This document shows positions 45,145 to 56,721 of a stretch of 64,000 nt of DNA, piece by piece. A program made the translations under genes and the position numbers. The stretch comes from Craterostigma plantagineum (lineage: Eukaryota > Streptophyta > Magnoliopsida > Lamiales > Linderniaceae): assembly GCA_027422505.1 (NCBI GenBank), contig JAPQWV010000017.1, forward strand, positions 14,757,501 to 14,821,500. Direction: 5' to 3'. Positions within the stretch are counted from its first letter, which is position 1. Every line of letters starts with the position of its first letter. The notes below the pieces were generated by a model. It saw only the letters and a program-made list of their open reading frames with translations, ran no database searches and was not told the origin of the DNA.

Positions 45145-46772
45145 GGTTGGTGCAGTCGAATCGTCCGTGGTTTTGATCCTTTTAGATAAGAAAGTTAGTA
45201 ACGAACGAGATGAGAAAGATGAGTTTAACGAGCAGAGTTTGTGAAAAATTGTTCAAAGAATTTCTTAGAACTACGTGAGCGTGTGTGATGGTCGATAATG
45301 TATGAACGAGAAATATATCTTGAAGTTAGGGGAAGTCTTAGAAATTTTAAATCGAGACTTGTGGGGCGAATTTCAACACGAGAAATTTTTGGACATGAGA
45401 GTAAAATTTTGGACCCGAGAACTTTTGATGATGAGAAAAATTTGGTATATGCGAAAAAAATTTTGTACCCGAGAAATAAAGCTGACTCTAAAATTTAACA
45501 CATCAGAAAACTTCGTATATTGTGTAGGTGCGAAATTTTCAGCTAAACATGTGATCGTATGAGGAATTACCCAAGAAATTACGTTTTGAGAAATTTCGGT
45601 GTTTGAGAGTTTTAAAGACTTCTCGGATTTGAAAGAGACGTGGATAAATTTTCTCGACTTTGAAAATTTCTCGGATTGAAAACTTTCGTGAATTTCAAAA
45701 CTTTCTCAGTCAAAGAAAAAGAATTCTCAGGTGTAAGGTTTCAAAAATTCTCGGCTTTGAAAAACTTTCTCGGGTGTAAAGATTTTCGTGACTTTCAAAA
45801 AATTTCTCGGCCTTAAAAATTTCTCGGATGTAAAAATTTGTCAGAAAGTTCTCGGCTGGAAAAAAAAATTCGCGGCTTTGAAAGATTCGCGGGATAAGCT
45901 TTCTAGGATATGGATTTTCTGAAAATTCTCGGCTTAGTAAAATTTCTCAGATTTTTGAAAATTTCGCGGCTCGGAAAAAAAATTCTTGGAAAAAAAAAAC
46001 TTTCTCGTGTATAAAGTTTCTCTGATTTTAAAGAGTATGGACTTGAGAAAGATTTGATCTTAGAGAAATTTTCGCGGTTTTTTTTGGAAATTCCCGGATT
46101 TTATAGAGTATGAAGTTGAGAACAGATAACTTGGCCTAAGGAAAAAAAATTTCGCGGAGTTAAACTTTCTCGGATTTTGGGCATAGGTCATTGAGAAAAA
46201 AAAACACAGTGAAAGTGAGTTTTTCGCGGTTTGAAAATTCGCGGATTTTGAAGATTCTCGGGATCGACTTTCTCGGACGTGGAAAATTCGCGGACTTGAA
46301 CGATCAAGCTCAAAGTTTCGCGGTCAAGAACACGTTAGTACTGTTCCATTGCTTTTCACGCGATTTCCCAGAAAAACGTCCCGTTCTTGCTCAAATCTCA
46401 ACCAAAATCGCTGAAACTTGTTCCTAAACTTCAGAAATTCTTCCCTAAACACATAATCGACCGATTTGTGAGCTAAAAACAACAAAAAAAGGGTCAAATC
46501 GACCAAAAACAGAGAATGGCCGAAATGTCTTTTTCTGAAAAATTTCTGCTTAAATCTCGCTCAAAACTCGTTAAAACTGATCCAAAAGTGTTCTAAAAAC
46601 ATTTTTAGACATATACTTGATCTGGGGGAGGGTTTTAAACACAAAAACGAAGCATCAAAAGCCCCAAACCAAGCTCAAAGTGCCGAAATCTATTTTTTGC
46701 TCAAAAACACCTTTGATCTTGCTTGGAATCGAACGAAACTGGATTCAAATCAATGAAGATCGATCCACGTTT
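45145..46772 (-). other. SIRE-B 5' leader with TTCGCGG/TCTCGG motifs
   Basis: 1.6 kb between the primer site and gag. On the plus strand it is full of TTTCTCGG, AATTCGCGG and TTCGCGGG words (about 45360-46330), matching the pol-env spacer of this element. No ORF of note. Confidence 0.8.
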
Positions 46773-46784
46773 GCTCTGATACCA
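46773..46784 (-). promoter_or_regulatory. SIRE-B primer-binding site (initiator Met tRNA)
   Basis: On the minus strand it reads TGGTATCAGAGC, two bases inside the 5' LTR. Confidence 0.95.
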
Positions 46785-46786
46785 CT

Positions 46787-47082
46787 TGTTGGTCCCGAAA
46801 TGCACCAAACAAGGAATCAAAGAAGCTAGATGGAATGAAAAGGGAGAATTTCTCACCTTGTAGTGTGTGTAGTGTGTGAAAACGAATTTTAGCTTTTTGA
46901 TCTTTGATTGCCTTTCAAAGTGAGTTGGTAAAACCTTATATACCACATTAACCCTAGGTATATTAAGGCCCAATCACTAATAATAAAATAATTACAATCT
47001 TGTCCAAAGCCCAAGCTAAAGATAATTACATAATAAGTCTCAAGACTTAAACTATTGACACAACAAATTAAATATCCTAACA
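46787..47082 (-). repeat. SIRE-B 5' LTR
   Basis: Looks identical to the 3' LTR by eye over 296 bp. The TATA box (GGTATATAAGG on the minus strand) at about 46935-46945 would drive the genomic RNA. CAACC follows at 47083-47087. Confidence 0.95.
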
Positions 47083-47087
47083 CAACC

Positions 47088-47661
47088 CCTAATATGAAAT
47101 ATGTATTTGACGTTTATAATCCCTAAGGTATGCTATTACTTAAGTGAGGGCACGAAAATTAGGGTGAGGATTCATTACGTTTTCCACTATGCGTGATTTT
47201 CAATTCGGGTTCTCCTTCTTCTTTTGGCTCGAGCTTAAGTTGGTTTCTATGGAGTTTTGTGGACTTAAAAGGGCTTTAGATAATTATTAAGTTGCGGGGA
47301 TGGTGATAGGACATATGGGACGAAAATATCCCTTAAAATCAGTGAAGGTTTGTCCTAAAAATCATTTTTATGTCTATTGGGCCTAGTATCTTAATCTAGC
47401 CCACTTGAGATTTTAAATTATATTCACTCATGGCCTAATTTCCTCTTAGGCCTATTTTTTGAAATCCCCAATTAAATTTAGAAGTCACCTAGCGCAATTT
47501 AAATGCACCAATTTCCACCAAATAAATTAAGCACGCATTTTAACATGCAATTTCACATAATTCACACGAGCACAGAATAATTGCACGAAATGCACATAAT
47601 TGTATTCAATATTTATGCAAATTTGTTGGCCTCTAATACTTACGAGGACCCGGGTGCTACA
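47088..47661 (-). repeat. Tekay-like LTR, right part (continues 31946-32581)
   Basis: On the minus strand it starts TGTAGCACCCGGGTCC at 47661. It aligns by eye with 900-1606. The neighbouring bases from 47662 are Athila RT, so the LTR was inserted in, or recombined with, an Athila pol. Confidence 0.75.
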
Positions 47662-48500
47662 GTAATGGAGGTGTTTATGGATGATTTTTCTGTGTTTGGG
47701 TCGTCATTTGATGTTTGTCTTGCTAATCTGAAGCTCGTACTCGCACATTGCGAGGATACGAACTTGGCACTTAATTGGGAAAAACATCACTTCAAGGTTC
47801 GAGAGGGGATAGTTTTGGGACACGAGATTTCCTATAAAGGAATCGAAGTGGACCGAGCTAAGTTAGAGACTATAGAAAAATTACCCGTACCAACGAACGT
47901 GAGGTCAATTAGGAGTTTTCTAGGACTTGCTGGATTTTACCGTAGGTTTATTAAGGACTTCTCTAAGATTGCACGACCCATGTCTAGATTACTTGAAAAA
48001 GACGCCCCGTTTGAGTTTAATGATGAATGCTTGCATGCATTTAATTTACTTAAGGAGCGACTTATCGCAACACCTATTATGGTCGCCCCCGACTGGGGGT
48101 TACCCTTTGAACTAATGTGCGATGCTAGTGATTACGCAGTGGGAGTCGTGCTAGGGCAGCGCATAGACAACCATTTCAGGCCGATTTACTACGCCAGCAA
48201 GACGTTAGACGCAGCCCAAGCCAACTACGCGACCACGGAAAAGGAGCTTTTAGCTGTCTTGTTTGCCTTTGATAAATTCAGGTCATACCTTATTTTATCG
48301 AAAGTTATTGCTGACCACTCTGCCCTTAAGTATCTACTAGCGAAGTCGGGCGCCAAGCATCGACTAATAAGATGGTACTCCTTCAAGAACTCGATATTGA
48401 GATCCGAGACAAGAAAGGCGCAGAGAATCTGGCGGCGGATCACCTCTCTCGACTGGAGGAGTTCGAATTTATAACAAGGACGGCAAAGAGATCCAGGACA
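47662..48500 (+). pseudogene. Athila-type gypsy RT (C-terminal part) and RNase H
   Basis: Begins inside RT with VEVFMDDFSVFGSSFDVCLA; FMDD is the catalytic box of this lineage. Then LNWEKHHFKVREGIVLGHEI, GFYRRFIKDFSKIARPM and, for RNase H, FELMCDASDYAVGVVLGQR and ANYATTEKELLAVLFAF. The usual VxYTDHxALK is shortened to VIADHSALK by a small in-frame deletion that removes residues before the catalytic region. A frameshift near 48375 moves the end (EIRDKKGAENLAADHLSRLE) to another frame. Gag, protease and the first half of RT are missing, replaced by the Tekay-like LTR at 47661. Confidence 0.9.
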
Positions 48501-49800
48501 CGTTTCCAGACGTGCACTTGTACTCAATACAAGTGGTAAGCGAAGATACTCCTTGGTTTGCAGAATTTGCTAATTATCTTGTTGCAAGGGTTCTTCCAAA
48601 GGGGTACACAAGTCAGCAGAAGAAATTATTTTCTGACCTGAAGTACTACTTTTTGGAAGATCCCTATCTTTTCAGGCGATGTGCAGAACAAGTGATTCGG
48701 CGATGTGTTTCTTCACCTGAGAAAACAAGGATTCTCAGTCATTGCCATAGCGGACCAACTGGAGGGCATTACGCAGCAAACCGAACCGCTCAGAAGGTAC
48801 TGGAAATCGGTTTCTACTGGCCTAGGATTTTCAGAAATGCCCAACGATATGTTGACATTTGTGATCAGTGTCAACGTGCAGGTAATATCTCGCGACGCGA
48901 TGAAATGCCTCAAAACTTTATTTTAGTCTGTGAGATTTTTGACGTTTGGGGTATAGATTCATGGGTCCGTTTCCTAGCTCATACAATAATAAGTACATTT
49001 TGGTCGCGGTAGACTATGTATCCAAGTGAGCCGAGGCGCAAGCTCTGCCCACGAATGATGCTGGGGTGGTGGTTAGATTTTTGCGAACATTATTTTCACG
49101 ATTTGGGGCACCTAGATGCATAATTAGCGACAGGGGCACACATTTCTGCAACACCCAATTTGCACGTACATTATAGCGTTATGGTGGTAGACACAGCTTA
49201 TCTACCCAGTATCACCCTCAGGCTAGCGGTCACGTAGAAGTAGTGAACCGCGAGTTAAAACGTATACTAGAGAAAACATTGGATGGGAACCGTAAGGAGT
49301 GGGCGAACAAGCTTAATGATGCACTATGGGCTTATAGGACTGCATACAAGACACCAGTAGGCACTACACCGTATAGATTGGTCTACGGAAGGCATGTCAC
49401 CTCCCCGTAGAAATCGAGCATAAAGACTATTGGGCAATTAAGTCATTGAACATGGATTTGGGGGAAGCCGGCGGAAAGCGGAAACTTCTAATTAATGAGC
49501 TAGACGAGTGGCATTTATCAGCTTATGATAATGCTAGAATGTATAAGGAGTGCTCGAAAGCCTACCATGACAGCAAAATTAGGCACAAGCTAGAATTTCA
49601 GGAAGGGGACCAAGTCCTCCTCTTTAATTCTCGACTTAGGCTTTTTCCCGGCAAACTTAGATCACGTTGGTCGGGACCGTTCACTCACTCGTGTTTTCCC
49701 ATATGGTACTGTCGAGATTTCAGGTATGGGGCAGGATACTTTCAAAGTGAACGGACATCGGTTGAAGCATTACCATGGAGGCGATGAAGACTTGAGCGAT
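48501..49800 (+). pseudogene. Athila-type gypsy integrase (broken)
   Basis: The zinc-binding domain (about 48740-48880) has HCHSGPTGGHYAANRTAQKV and CDQCQRAGNIS. The core has VWGIDSW instead of the usual catalytic DFMGPF context, then DRGTHFCN and [15 protein letters not shown], carrying the later D and E. The C-terminal part reads [35 protein letters not shown] and LRSRWSGPF. Frameshifts and stops near 49010, 49028, 49174 and 49410 kill it. After pol comes 'gcgcttcttgggaggcaacc', the post-pol text usual in Athila elements. Confidence 0.88.
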
Positions 49801-51650
49801 AAGGAGATATTATACCTCGACTTCCAGCCAGCATAAGAGCCCAAGAGGTACGTCCGGTTAAGATGTTAAAAGAAGCGCTTCTTGGGAGGCAACCAGGAAT
49901 TTTCGTTTATGTTTTAGGCATAACAAAAAAAAGGTTCACGGCCACGCCCTTAAGGACTCACGGCCGTGATACCTGTCGTTTTTGTTCACTGTCGTGAGTC
50001 ACGGACTTATGCTTAAGAATTCACGACCGTGACGTAGAAAAATATAAATATATATATATATAATAAATAATAAATAAATAAATAAATAAAACTGAAATTA
50101 TGTATAATTAAATTAATAATAATAATGAGCAAAACAAATTATACATATTTATATATAAATAAATAAAACTAAATAAATAAGTAAATAAAATTTTGCGAAT
50201 ATTGCGGGAGAATTTTTGCTTTCGCCAACTAATCGTATTTCGCGGTGTTTGCTTAGGATTTTCACAGGTTTTCGTCGCTAATCTATTAAAGTGCAAAATT
50301 CACAACGCAGATTCAAGAGACGGTATAGGAACGATAGTTTTACTTCATATAAGATGGTTACATACTAGTACAACTCGTGAGAACCCAACACCAATTAAGA
50401 CTGTGAATAACACAAAAGACGGAACAATAGTTTTGCTTCATAAGGGGAGTTACTCACAAGTACACCTTGTGAGAACCCAACACACGAAAGCCAGTAAAAC
50501 TGCAAACAAACCCACAAGAAGAGCAAAGTTGAGTGATAGCATATAATTACGTCGAAACCTCGCATATTCCTCAGTCTCATTCTCACGACCTTGCTGCTGT
50601 CCCTAATTCATAGTGGTTGGCTAATCCAGAATGTCGAAAATGAGATTGCTGAAGATGTGTGATTATGGTAAATGGTGTTGTGTGTTGTTCGAGCAATGTC
50701 TATTTATAGGCATGAAGGGAACAAGAAAATCATTATCATACCCGGCAAATCAAATAAATGATACAGACGAATTTTTTACTTGAGTGGCACCGCGAGAGAA
50801 AGTGATATTTTCTTTGTCGATTATCAGATTTTTTCTCGCGCAAATCATTCTCGAAAAACTCGTCGATTAGGTGTTAATTTTAGTAACAATATATATATAT
50901 ATATATATAATAGTAAAAAAATAATAAAATTAAAAATAAAAATAATGGGAAAAGAAAAGTCACGGCCTAAAGAAATGTACTCACGGCCGTGACGTATACT
51001 AATTAAGTACACTAACCCGTTTCACGGCCCAAGGGTACACCTTCATGGCCGTGACCCATGCGGGCCACACAAAAAAAATAAAATAAAATAAAACAAAAAA
51101 TAATAATAATAATAAAAATATATACATATAATAAAAACAAATATACAAAAAAATAATTAAAAAAATATATATATTTATAAAATTAGATTGTCATGGTTCG
51201 TGGCTCAGGAATCACGGTCGTGACGTTGAAGGGACTAAACTCAATGTCCCTTGTCACGGTTTGTGTCCTACAATGTCACGGCCGGGATGTGTACCGAAGA
51301 AGCCCACTGCCTCATTTCGCGGCCCAATGTGTACACCGTCATGGCCGTAGCATGTGCGGGTTTAATAATAATAAAAAAAACACTTCGAACATGTCACGGC
51401 CTACGACTCTTACATCACGGCTGTGACCTTACAAATTCACCCATCCTGCCGCTTGTCACGGCCTGGGGCACATGTGTCACTGCCGTGACTACTGCGAAAA
51501 CACAAATAAAAACCATTCCTTCATTCGCAACCCTCAACCCCAAATCATTTTCGTTAGTCACCACAACCGACGAACCTCCGCCACACTACCGTCGTCCGGC
51601 AACACAAAACATCCATTTTCCCTCCTTTTCAACGTGATTAAATCAACGAG
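49801..51650 (+). other. Athila pol-env spacer with TCACGGCCGTGA composite motifs
   Basis: No gene seen. Nine composite units (half-site, 13-14 nt, palindrome) lie at about 49936, 49999, 50961, 51022, 51191, 51252, 51313, 51395 and 51454. AT-rich simple sequence occurs at 50040-50180 and 50890-50945. A tandem pair of about 99 bp lies at 50319-50512. A TATA-like 'tatttatagg' is near 50700. Confidence 0.7.
50319..50512 (+). repeat. Tandem duplication of about 99 bp
   Basis: Copy 1 starts 'gacggtataggaacgatagt' at 50319 and copy 2 'gacggaacaatagttttgct' at 50418. Both contain 'gtgagaacccaacac' late in the unit. Copies are diverged. Confidence 0.75.
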
Positions 51651-52101
51651 GTATGCCATTTTCTCCCAAAGCTAATACTAGTCGAATTAAAGGCGATTTT
51701 CGAGATTGGGACCGATTTTTGTGTTTACATTGCTTTCCCATGGATAGATTTATGCTATAAACGCTTTGGGATTGCCAGATTGTTGCTTTCGTGCATTAAT
51801 TTAGATCTTGGGATGATGAACCCTAATTTCCAAATGGGGATTTTTGGAATTATTGACAACATTGATTGCGTTTAATGGTTTATTTGCCGTTGATTCATTG
51901 TATGAAGTCCAAGAATGTGCTTGGTTAATCGATTATTGAACTTAGAATGCATATTTTAGCTTGTCTATTATGTGTTCGACAAAATGCCACACTGAACTTT
52001 TCATATGATTCTTGTTTAGCAAATGTCTGTTTTGTCGCTATGTTGGTCGAGTCAAGCTGTGTTGATTATCATCTTCTCACAACTCACATTTGGACTCCTA
52101 G
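51651..52101 (+). other. Candidate intron upstream of the Athila env-like ORF
   Basis: A donor-like CGAG|GTATGCC at 51650/51651 and an acceptor-like pyrimidine-rich 'ttggactcctag' ending at 52101, with 'ttgattatc' as a possible branch point, lie just before the ATG at 52107. The interval is T-rich and lacks coding. A spliced subgenomic RNA for env-like ORFs has been proposed in this lineage. Prediction by eye only. Confidence 0.4.
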
Positions 52102-52106
52102 GTACC

Positions 52107-53378
52107 ATGGGTCGAAGCCGCTCAGCTACATTACGTAATCAAGCTTCGGGGTCGCCGGTACATCAACGGCGACGCCCGGGCGCAACGTCACTGCTAGCCT
52201 CTGTGAAGCAGTTTGACTGAGACGCAGCAGGCCAGATATAATCGGCTAAAGGAAATGCAGTTCATCCCAACGGATAAGATTGACCACGACACGTTGGCGA
52301 AACATCACATCGATTAGCAAGTGACCGGGTACGTATCACTCAGTGGATGGCTCGAATTCTTCCATATTGGCGAGCCAGCGTACGCGGAGTTGACCCTGGA
52401 GTTCCTATCCACCTTCTCCCTCGAGGAATACGGGCTGAACGAGTCAAGTTCCGGGAATTTAATGAGGAGAGAACGGTGGATGTTGACGATATTTGCCGGG
52501 CACTGGGAGTGCCCGCACCATATTTTGGGTGCGAGTGGCCATTTCCAGACAAGCATTATAAGGACTACATTCGAAATCCGACGGAGCGCCAGGCCTGTTG
52601 GGCTGAACGCGCAAGGCCCGTCGAACCTAAATTTAGCGTAAAGACCTTGAAGGGGCGACTCGCACGGCGCGATTGGCCTTCGCGATTTGTTCTACTTAGT
52701 CAAGATGCAGCGCGGTCAACAGGTACATTTAGGGATCGCCTTGGCCCACGCCTTTAGTGCACAGGCAGATGTTCGTAGTCACGGGAAACTTGCAGTTGGG
52801 CCATTTGTTACGAAGGTTGTCAATTGGCTCAACATGTAGCCAGCAAATCCACCAGAGATGGATATCGTGGGTGGACGAAATTTGGTGAACGAGGAGACGA
52901 TGCTAAAGATGAAGATGCTGATCAAAGCTCCCACCTGGTCCCGGTCGAACAAGGTCTACATTTGGCACGAAATCTACCGTGGACAAACGGACCTCGGAGC
53001 CGCATTCCCCGAGCCACTAGCTATCGAGACTCCGGGACCATTTCCGGTGGACCCAACACTACCGGCCCTTCCTAATCCTCCGGCTATCACGAGGGCGAAT
53101 CGTCAGGCGCAGAGCTTAACGCCTTGCGCCAGGAGATGATGCGCTTCAACAGCGCCACGCTGCGCCGCGACGAAGAATCACGGCTCTTCAACGAAGAAAC
53201 TCGGCGCCGACAGGAAGAGTATGTGCGCCGGAAGGAAGAGGCTCACCTCAGGTACCGTGAAGAACATCAGCACTACGAACGGGCCCTTCAAGCCATTGAC
53301 GCCGCGGTCAAACTTACGCAAGAGTCGCTGTCCTTCCTTCGCCCGAGGCCACCCTCCCCGCCACCACTGCCACCTTAG
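52107..53378 (+). pseudogene. Athila env-like ORF (broken)
   Basis: ATG at 52107 (MGRSRSATLRNQASGS). Later segments lie in several frames: GYVSLSGWLEFFHIGEPAYA and ELTLEFLSTFSL, then VKFREFNEERTVDVDDICRA and FGCEWPFPDKHYKDYIRNP, then TMLKMKMLIKAPTWSRSNKV, and a C-terminal Glu/Arg-rich coiled coil (EETRRRQEEYVRRKEEAHLR) with a Pro tail ending at 53378. This layout is what I recall for the ORF downstream of pol in Athila elements. Stops and shifts near 52217, 52317, 52430, 52755, 52838 and 53137 make it non-functional. I see no clear membrane segment. Function is unproven in the family. Confidence 0.7.
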
Positions 53379-55059
53379 CGTCGGTGTTTTGTGATGTTTA
53401 TCAAGTAGTACTCTTTTGTATTTGGTCTAGTAATCATGATACATATGATAACATGACTCTTTTTATTATCTTTTATTGTTTCCTCCGTGCGGTTAATTTT
53501 CTTTTTTGTGTTTTCAGGAAACGTGTCACTAATTCCTTCACTATGACTCAAAATATCAAAATCAGTAGAACCGACCATATTCAACTACATCAAATGCTCG
53601 AGTCAGGAGCACGACACTTTTCGTCAGGGGAGTCACGTTCTTTTTCACTTTTTTTACCTTCCTTTTATTTATTTTACACGTTGAGGACAACGTGCATCTT
53701 AAGTGTGGGGAGGGGGAATTTTGTTGGGGAATTTTGTTGGAAATTTACGTGAAATTTGTTTTATGACGAGCAATGGATATTAAATCTACGAAAATCTGGC
53801 ATGATTGTTTGTGTACATCTCGAAGTTGGATTGCATTTTAGGGAGTCTTAAAGCAATAAAGACATGCATCCGTGATTTAATCTTGTCAGCATGAATAGAC
53901 ATAGTGTTACTTTGAGAGATTCACACACATAACCCATGTTCTGTTGTAGTTTGAGCTGACGAGCTTTTGCTCATTTTTCTTGGTTGTGTGAGTAGTGTAT
54001 AATTTACGTCTCTCTAGAACTTGCTTGTTTGATCCGCATTGAAATTGCTTGTAGTGGGTTTTGCATGAATATGACGAAGGCATTAGAAAATAAGTCCATG
54101 GCCAAAGTTCCCGACCACGACTGATCACCAACCACTTTGAGCCTAAACCTTTTTATTTCCTAAACCTCATATTATCATAACCCGCTAACCTAAATAAGCC
54201 TCCAGAGATCATCTGAACCCGAGCTAGGCAGAAGTGAAGGTCAAATGTCAAAGTCGAAAAGCATAGTCGGACGACGCCTCCAGGACAACACCGAAAATAG
54301 TCAAGAACTTCCTCTTCAATAGGGAGAAAAGGCAGCGCACCACCGCAATACAAATAGTGATTTGAAAAGAAAAACAAAACAAAACAAAACAAAACAAAAT
54401 GAGTGAAAGAAAGAGAAATGGCGCTGGAAGGAGGAAAAGTGAAGCAGAAAGTGGATAAGCTGTTGCGAAAAGATTGAAAAGAACCTTTCCTTCGATAATC
54501 TTCCAGTCGTGAATTCCACATCATTCTCTCATTGAGACTTGGAAGAAGAAAGGCTTAGTGGAACGCAGCAGAAATAAGGTAAATATGAAGACTAACAAAA
54601 AGAGTTGATCCTAGCACGCTTTAGACAATGACATGAAGGCCGACACGACTGCTACTCATATATGATTCCACTACCACCTCATTACTATCGGACCCATCTA
54701 ACCCGAAAAAGACCTTCTGATTCATGCTTACTTCTTAATTAGTAGATGTGCGATTGACTTGCAAGCATATGGTTTAGACTAAATTATTGCATGAATTGAG
54801 CGATTCACCGATTTATTAGCCTATACACTGAGTGATTTGAGTGAATCCATGCGAGGTGTGGATCTCGATTAGTAGTGCTAAGAAAATTCGTGTTGATAAG
54901 TGCTGATTATTGTTGCCGTGTCCATAACTGCTTGCTTGATTCCATTTTGTGCTTTCCATCTGCGTTGGTGAATTGTGAATGGTCGTGGCGCTATCTTGAT
55001 ACCCTTTTCTTGTTTTTAATTTTCTCGAGGACAAACAAAAGCTTAAGTATGTGGAGCTT
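53379..55059 (+). other. Athila 3' UTR
   Basis: Contains 'gaggacaacgtgcatcttaa' followed by a G-rich tract at about 53690-53720. Around 53740-54060 it aligns by eye with the reverse complement of 63700-63990. It ends with a second 'cgaggacaaacaaaagcttaag' and a weak purine tract before the LTR. An (AAAAC)n run sits at 54368-54399. ORFs here are incidental. Confidence 0.7.
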
Positions 55060-56529
55060 TGATAAACGTATTTTACTACGTTTATTGTTGTATTTACTTG
55101 GGTTATAATAGGGTGTTTGTGGACATTTTATGCATTTCTCAGCTCTATTTACACTCATTTAAATATTGTAGGACCTTCGAATGGTTATCGGGCAAAGAGG
55201 AACGAACACGAGGCGAAAACGACGCGAAAAGGACCAAGTATGAAGCTGCCAGGCAACGGTCACGGCCGTGAATCACCTCGCAAGAGGCCGTGAACGTGGG
55301 CAGTAAGCTTAAGAAGACATAAACCTCAAGTGTCACGGCCGTGAATGTTGTGCACGTACCCGTGAATTGCGGCAGAAACATCACAATTAAGCACTGGTCA
55401 TATTCACGGCCGTGAAGCACATAGCTAGAGGCCGTGACTATTCACCTAAACGAAGATACGAAATTTATTTTATGTCACAACTGTGACCCCTCAAGTAAGA
55501 AGCCGTGACTCGTGGCAGAATGCCAAGTTTAGGATTTAAGCTAATGTCACAACCATGACTAGTCATGTAAGTGGCCGTGACATGTGGTAGAAAGTAGGTT
55601 TAAGCTTTGTCACGGCCGTGAATCGTTATGCAAGAGGCCGTGAAGGGTTTTAGAAAGTAGAGAAATCAGCGTAATTGCATTATTTACGGCAGTGAAGGCC
55701 CGTTAAGTGGCCGTGAACGTGCCAAAATTCACAGTTAAGGCCCAAATTCGAAGCAAAAAAAGGGGAGTTCTTCTCAGAACTCAACCCTAACTTTGGAGAG
55801 CCGAAAATCAATGAAAAGAAGAGGAAGAAGAACACTAGAGCCACTCCTTGATTCGGAGACGCTTAAGAGACGATCCAACAACGCAGTCACTCCCATTTGA
55901 TCGAGGAACGAGAGCTCTGCCTAAAAAAACGCCATGCTCACTTCTTACGGAAGATTTATGAGTTCTCTATCTTCGTTTCCCTTGAGTCTCGTTGTTGTTT
56001 TGTCTAATATGAGTAGCTAATCATCTTATGTGTTTGGGAGTAAATACTCGATCCTCGCCGTTTAGTAATTGCTAATCTCAGATCCCCACGAACATTTAGG
56101 GCAACAGTAAATCCGTGAGTGGGTAGGAAAATTACTGCGATTTAGTCGATATTCACGTAGGAGCGATATTCCGTAGCCTTAGCCAACATCACCTAGCGGG
56201 ATTCAAATCCCGAACACATTTTTGTCATCTTAACTCACTCGTATCATTTCTAGTTGTGCTTTTTTATTCTTCTATTCCATTAAGTTGCTCTGTAAAATTA
56301 GTTCATAGCAAAAACAAATCCCGTCATTTTCTTTAGGCTAGATATCGAGTCGATAGGTCAATACTAGTAATCAAGTTTATTCCTCGTGTTCGATACTTGT
56401 TTACTCACTTTACTACGCTACAAACGATAGGTTCACTACCTATCGCACGTCGGTAATAGTAAATACGTATTCGTTTTAATTATCACTTGTCACACCCGCA
56501 CTTCATATCAGTACACCGCGTGTCGATCA
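55060..56529 (+). repeat. Athila LTR, with internal sequence on both sides
   Basis: Begins TGATAAACGTATTTT and ends GTGTCGATCA. A purine tract and 3' UTR precede it, so it is a 3' LTR; a primer-binding site and gag follow, so it is also a 5' LTR. It is 1470 bp and is related to the minus-strand LTR at 61250-62625. It holds the 72-bp composite array (55260-55716), a terminal hairpin (55061-55087) and a tRNA T-arm-like palindrome near 56200. Confidence 0.85.
55260..55716 (+). repeat. Array of seven ~72-bp units with TCACGGCCGTGA core
   Basis: Units start at 55260, 55333, 55404, 55475, 55547, 55610 and 55684 (steps 73, 71, 71, 72, 63, 74). Each has the 12-bp palindrome TCACGGCCGTGA or a variant, then 14, 13, 14, 14, 14, 14 or 13 nt, then GGCCGTGA or a variant. 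Links between units have diverged, but 'gtggcagaa'-like text is often kept. Confidence 0.9.
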
Positions 56530-56535
56530 AGTTTT

Positions 56536-56551
56536 TGGCGCCGTTGCGGGA
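56536..56551 (+). promoter_or_regulatory. Athila primer-binding site (Asp tRNA)
   Basis: TGGCGCCGTTGCGGGA, matching the complement of plant tRNA-Asp(GUC) 3' end except for a missing C. It lies six bases after the LTR. Confidence 0.85.
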
Positions 56552-56721
56552 AATTAGTTTGATATTAGGAAAACCTGAGTTCGGTAATTTAGCCATTTAC
56601 TTATTTGTTACTTTACTCTAGCTTATCATAATTTCTTTGAATTGCGATTATTCTTACGGTTGTGACTTGTCAATTAACTAACTGAATTCGTTGATTTCTT
56701 CAAGGTGTACTTTTATGGTGA

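Larger units (their letters stand above)
32582..47082 (-). mobile_element. Intact Sirevirus 'SIRE-B' with env-like ORF
   Basis: Full-length 14,501-bp copia element on the minus strand. Identical-looking 296-bp LTRs (32582-32877 and 46787-47082) are flanked by CAACC at 32577-32581 and 47083-47087. Element order: 5' LTR, Met-tRNA primer site, 1.6 kb leader, Gag (979 aa), UGA, Pol (1111 aa), 2.2 kb spacer, env-like ORF (1246 aa), polypurine tract, 3' LTR. All three ORFs are open. It lies inside a Tekay-like LTR. Matching LTRs and open ORFs point to recent insertion. Confidence 0.93.

Noticed and set aside
47581..47661. Start codon of the 297-codon ORF at 47581 as the Athila pol start
   Set aside because: Its first 27 codons lie in the Tekay-like LTR. 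True RT homology begins only at 47662.
54153..54524. 123-codon minus-strand ORF with Phe/Leu-rich stretch, membrane-like
   Set aside because: It lies in the Athila 3' UTR. The Phe/Leu/Val run comes from the (AAAAC)n repeat read antisense.
55260..55716. CRISPR-like array (palindromic repeat, regular period)
   Set aside because: Plant LTR context, diverged repeats, no cas genes, and the unit is a tandem satellite of about 72 bp.
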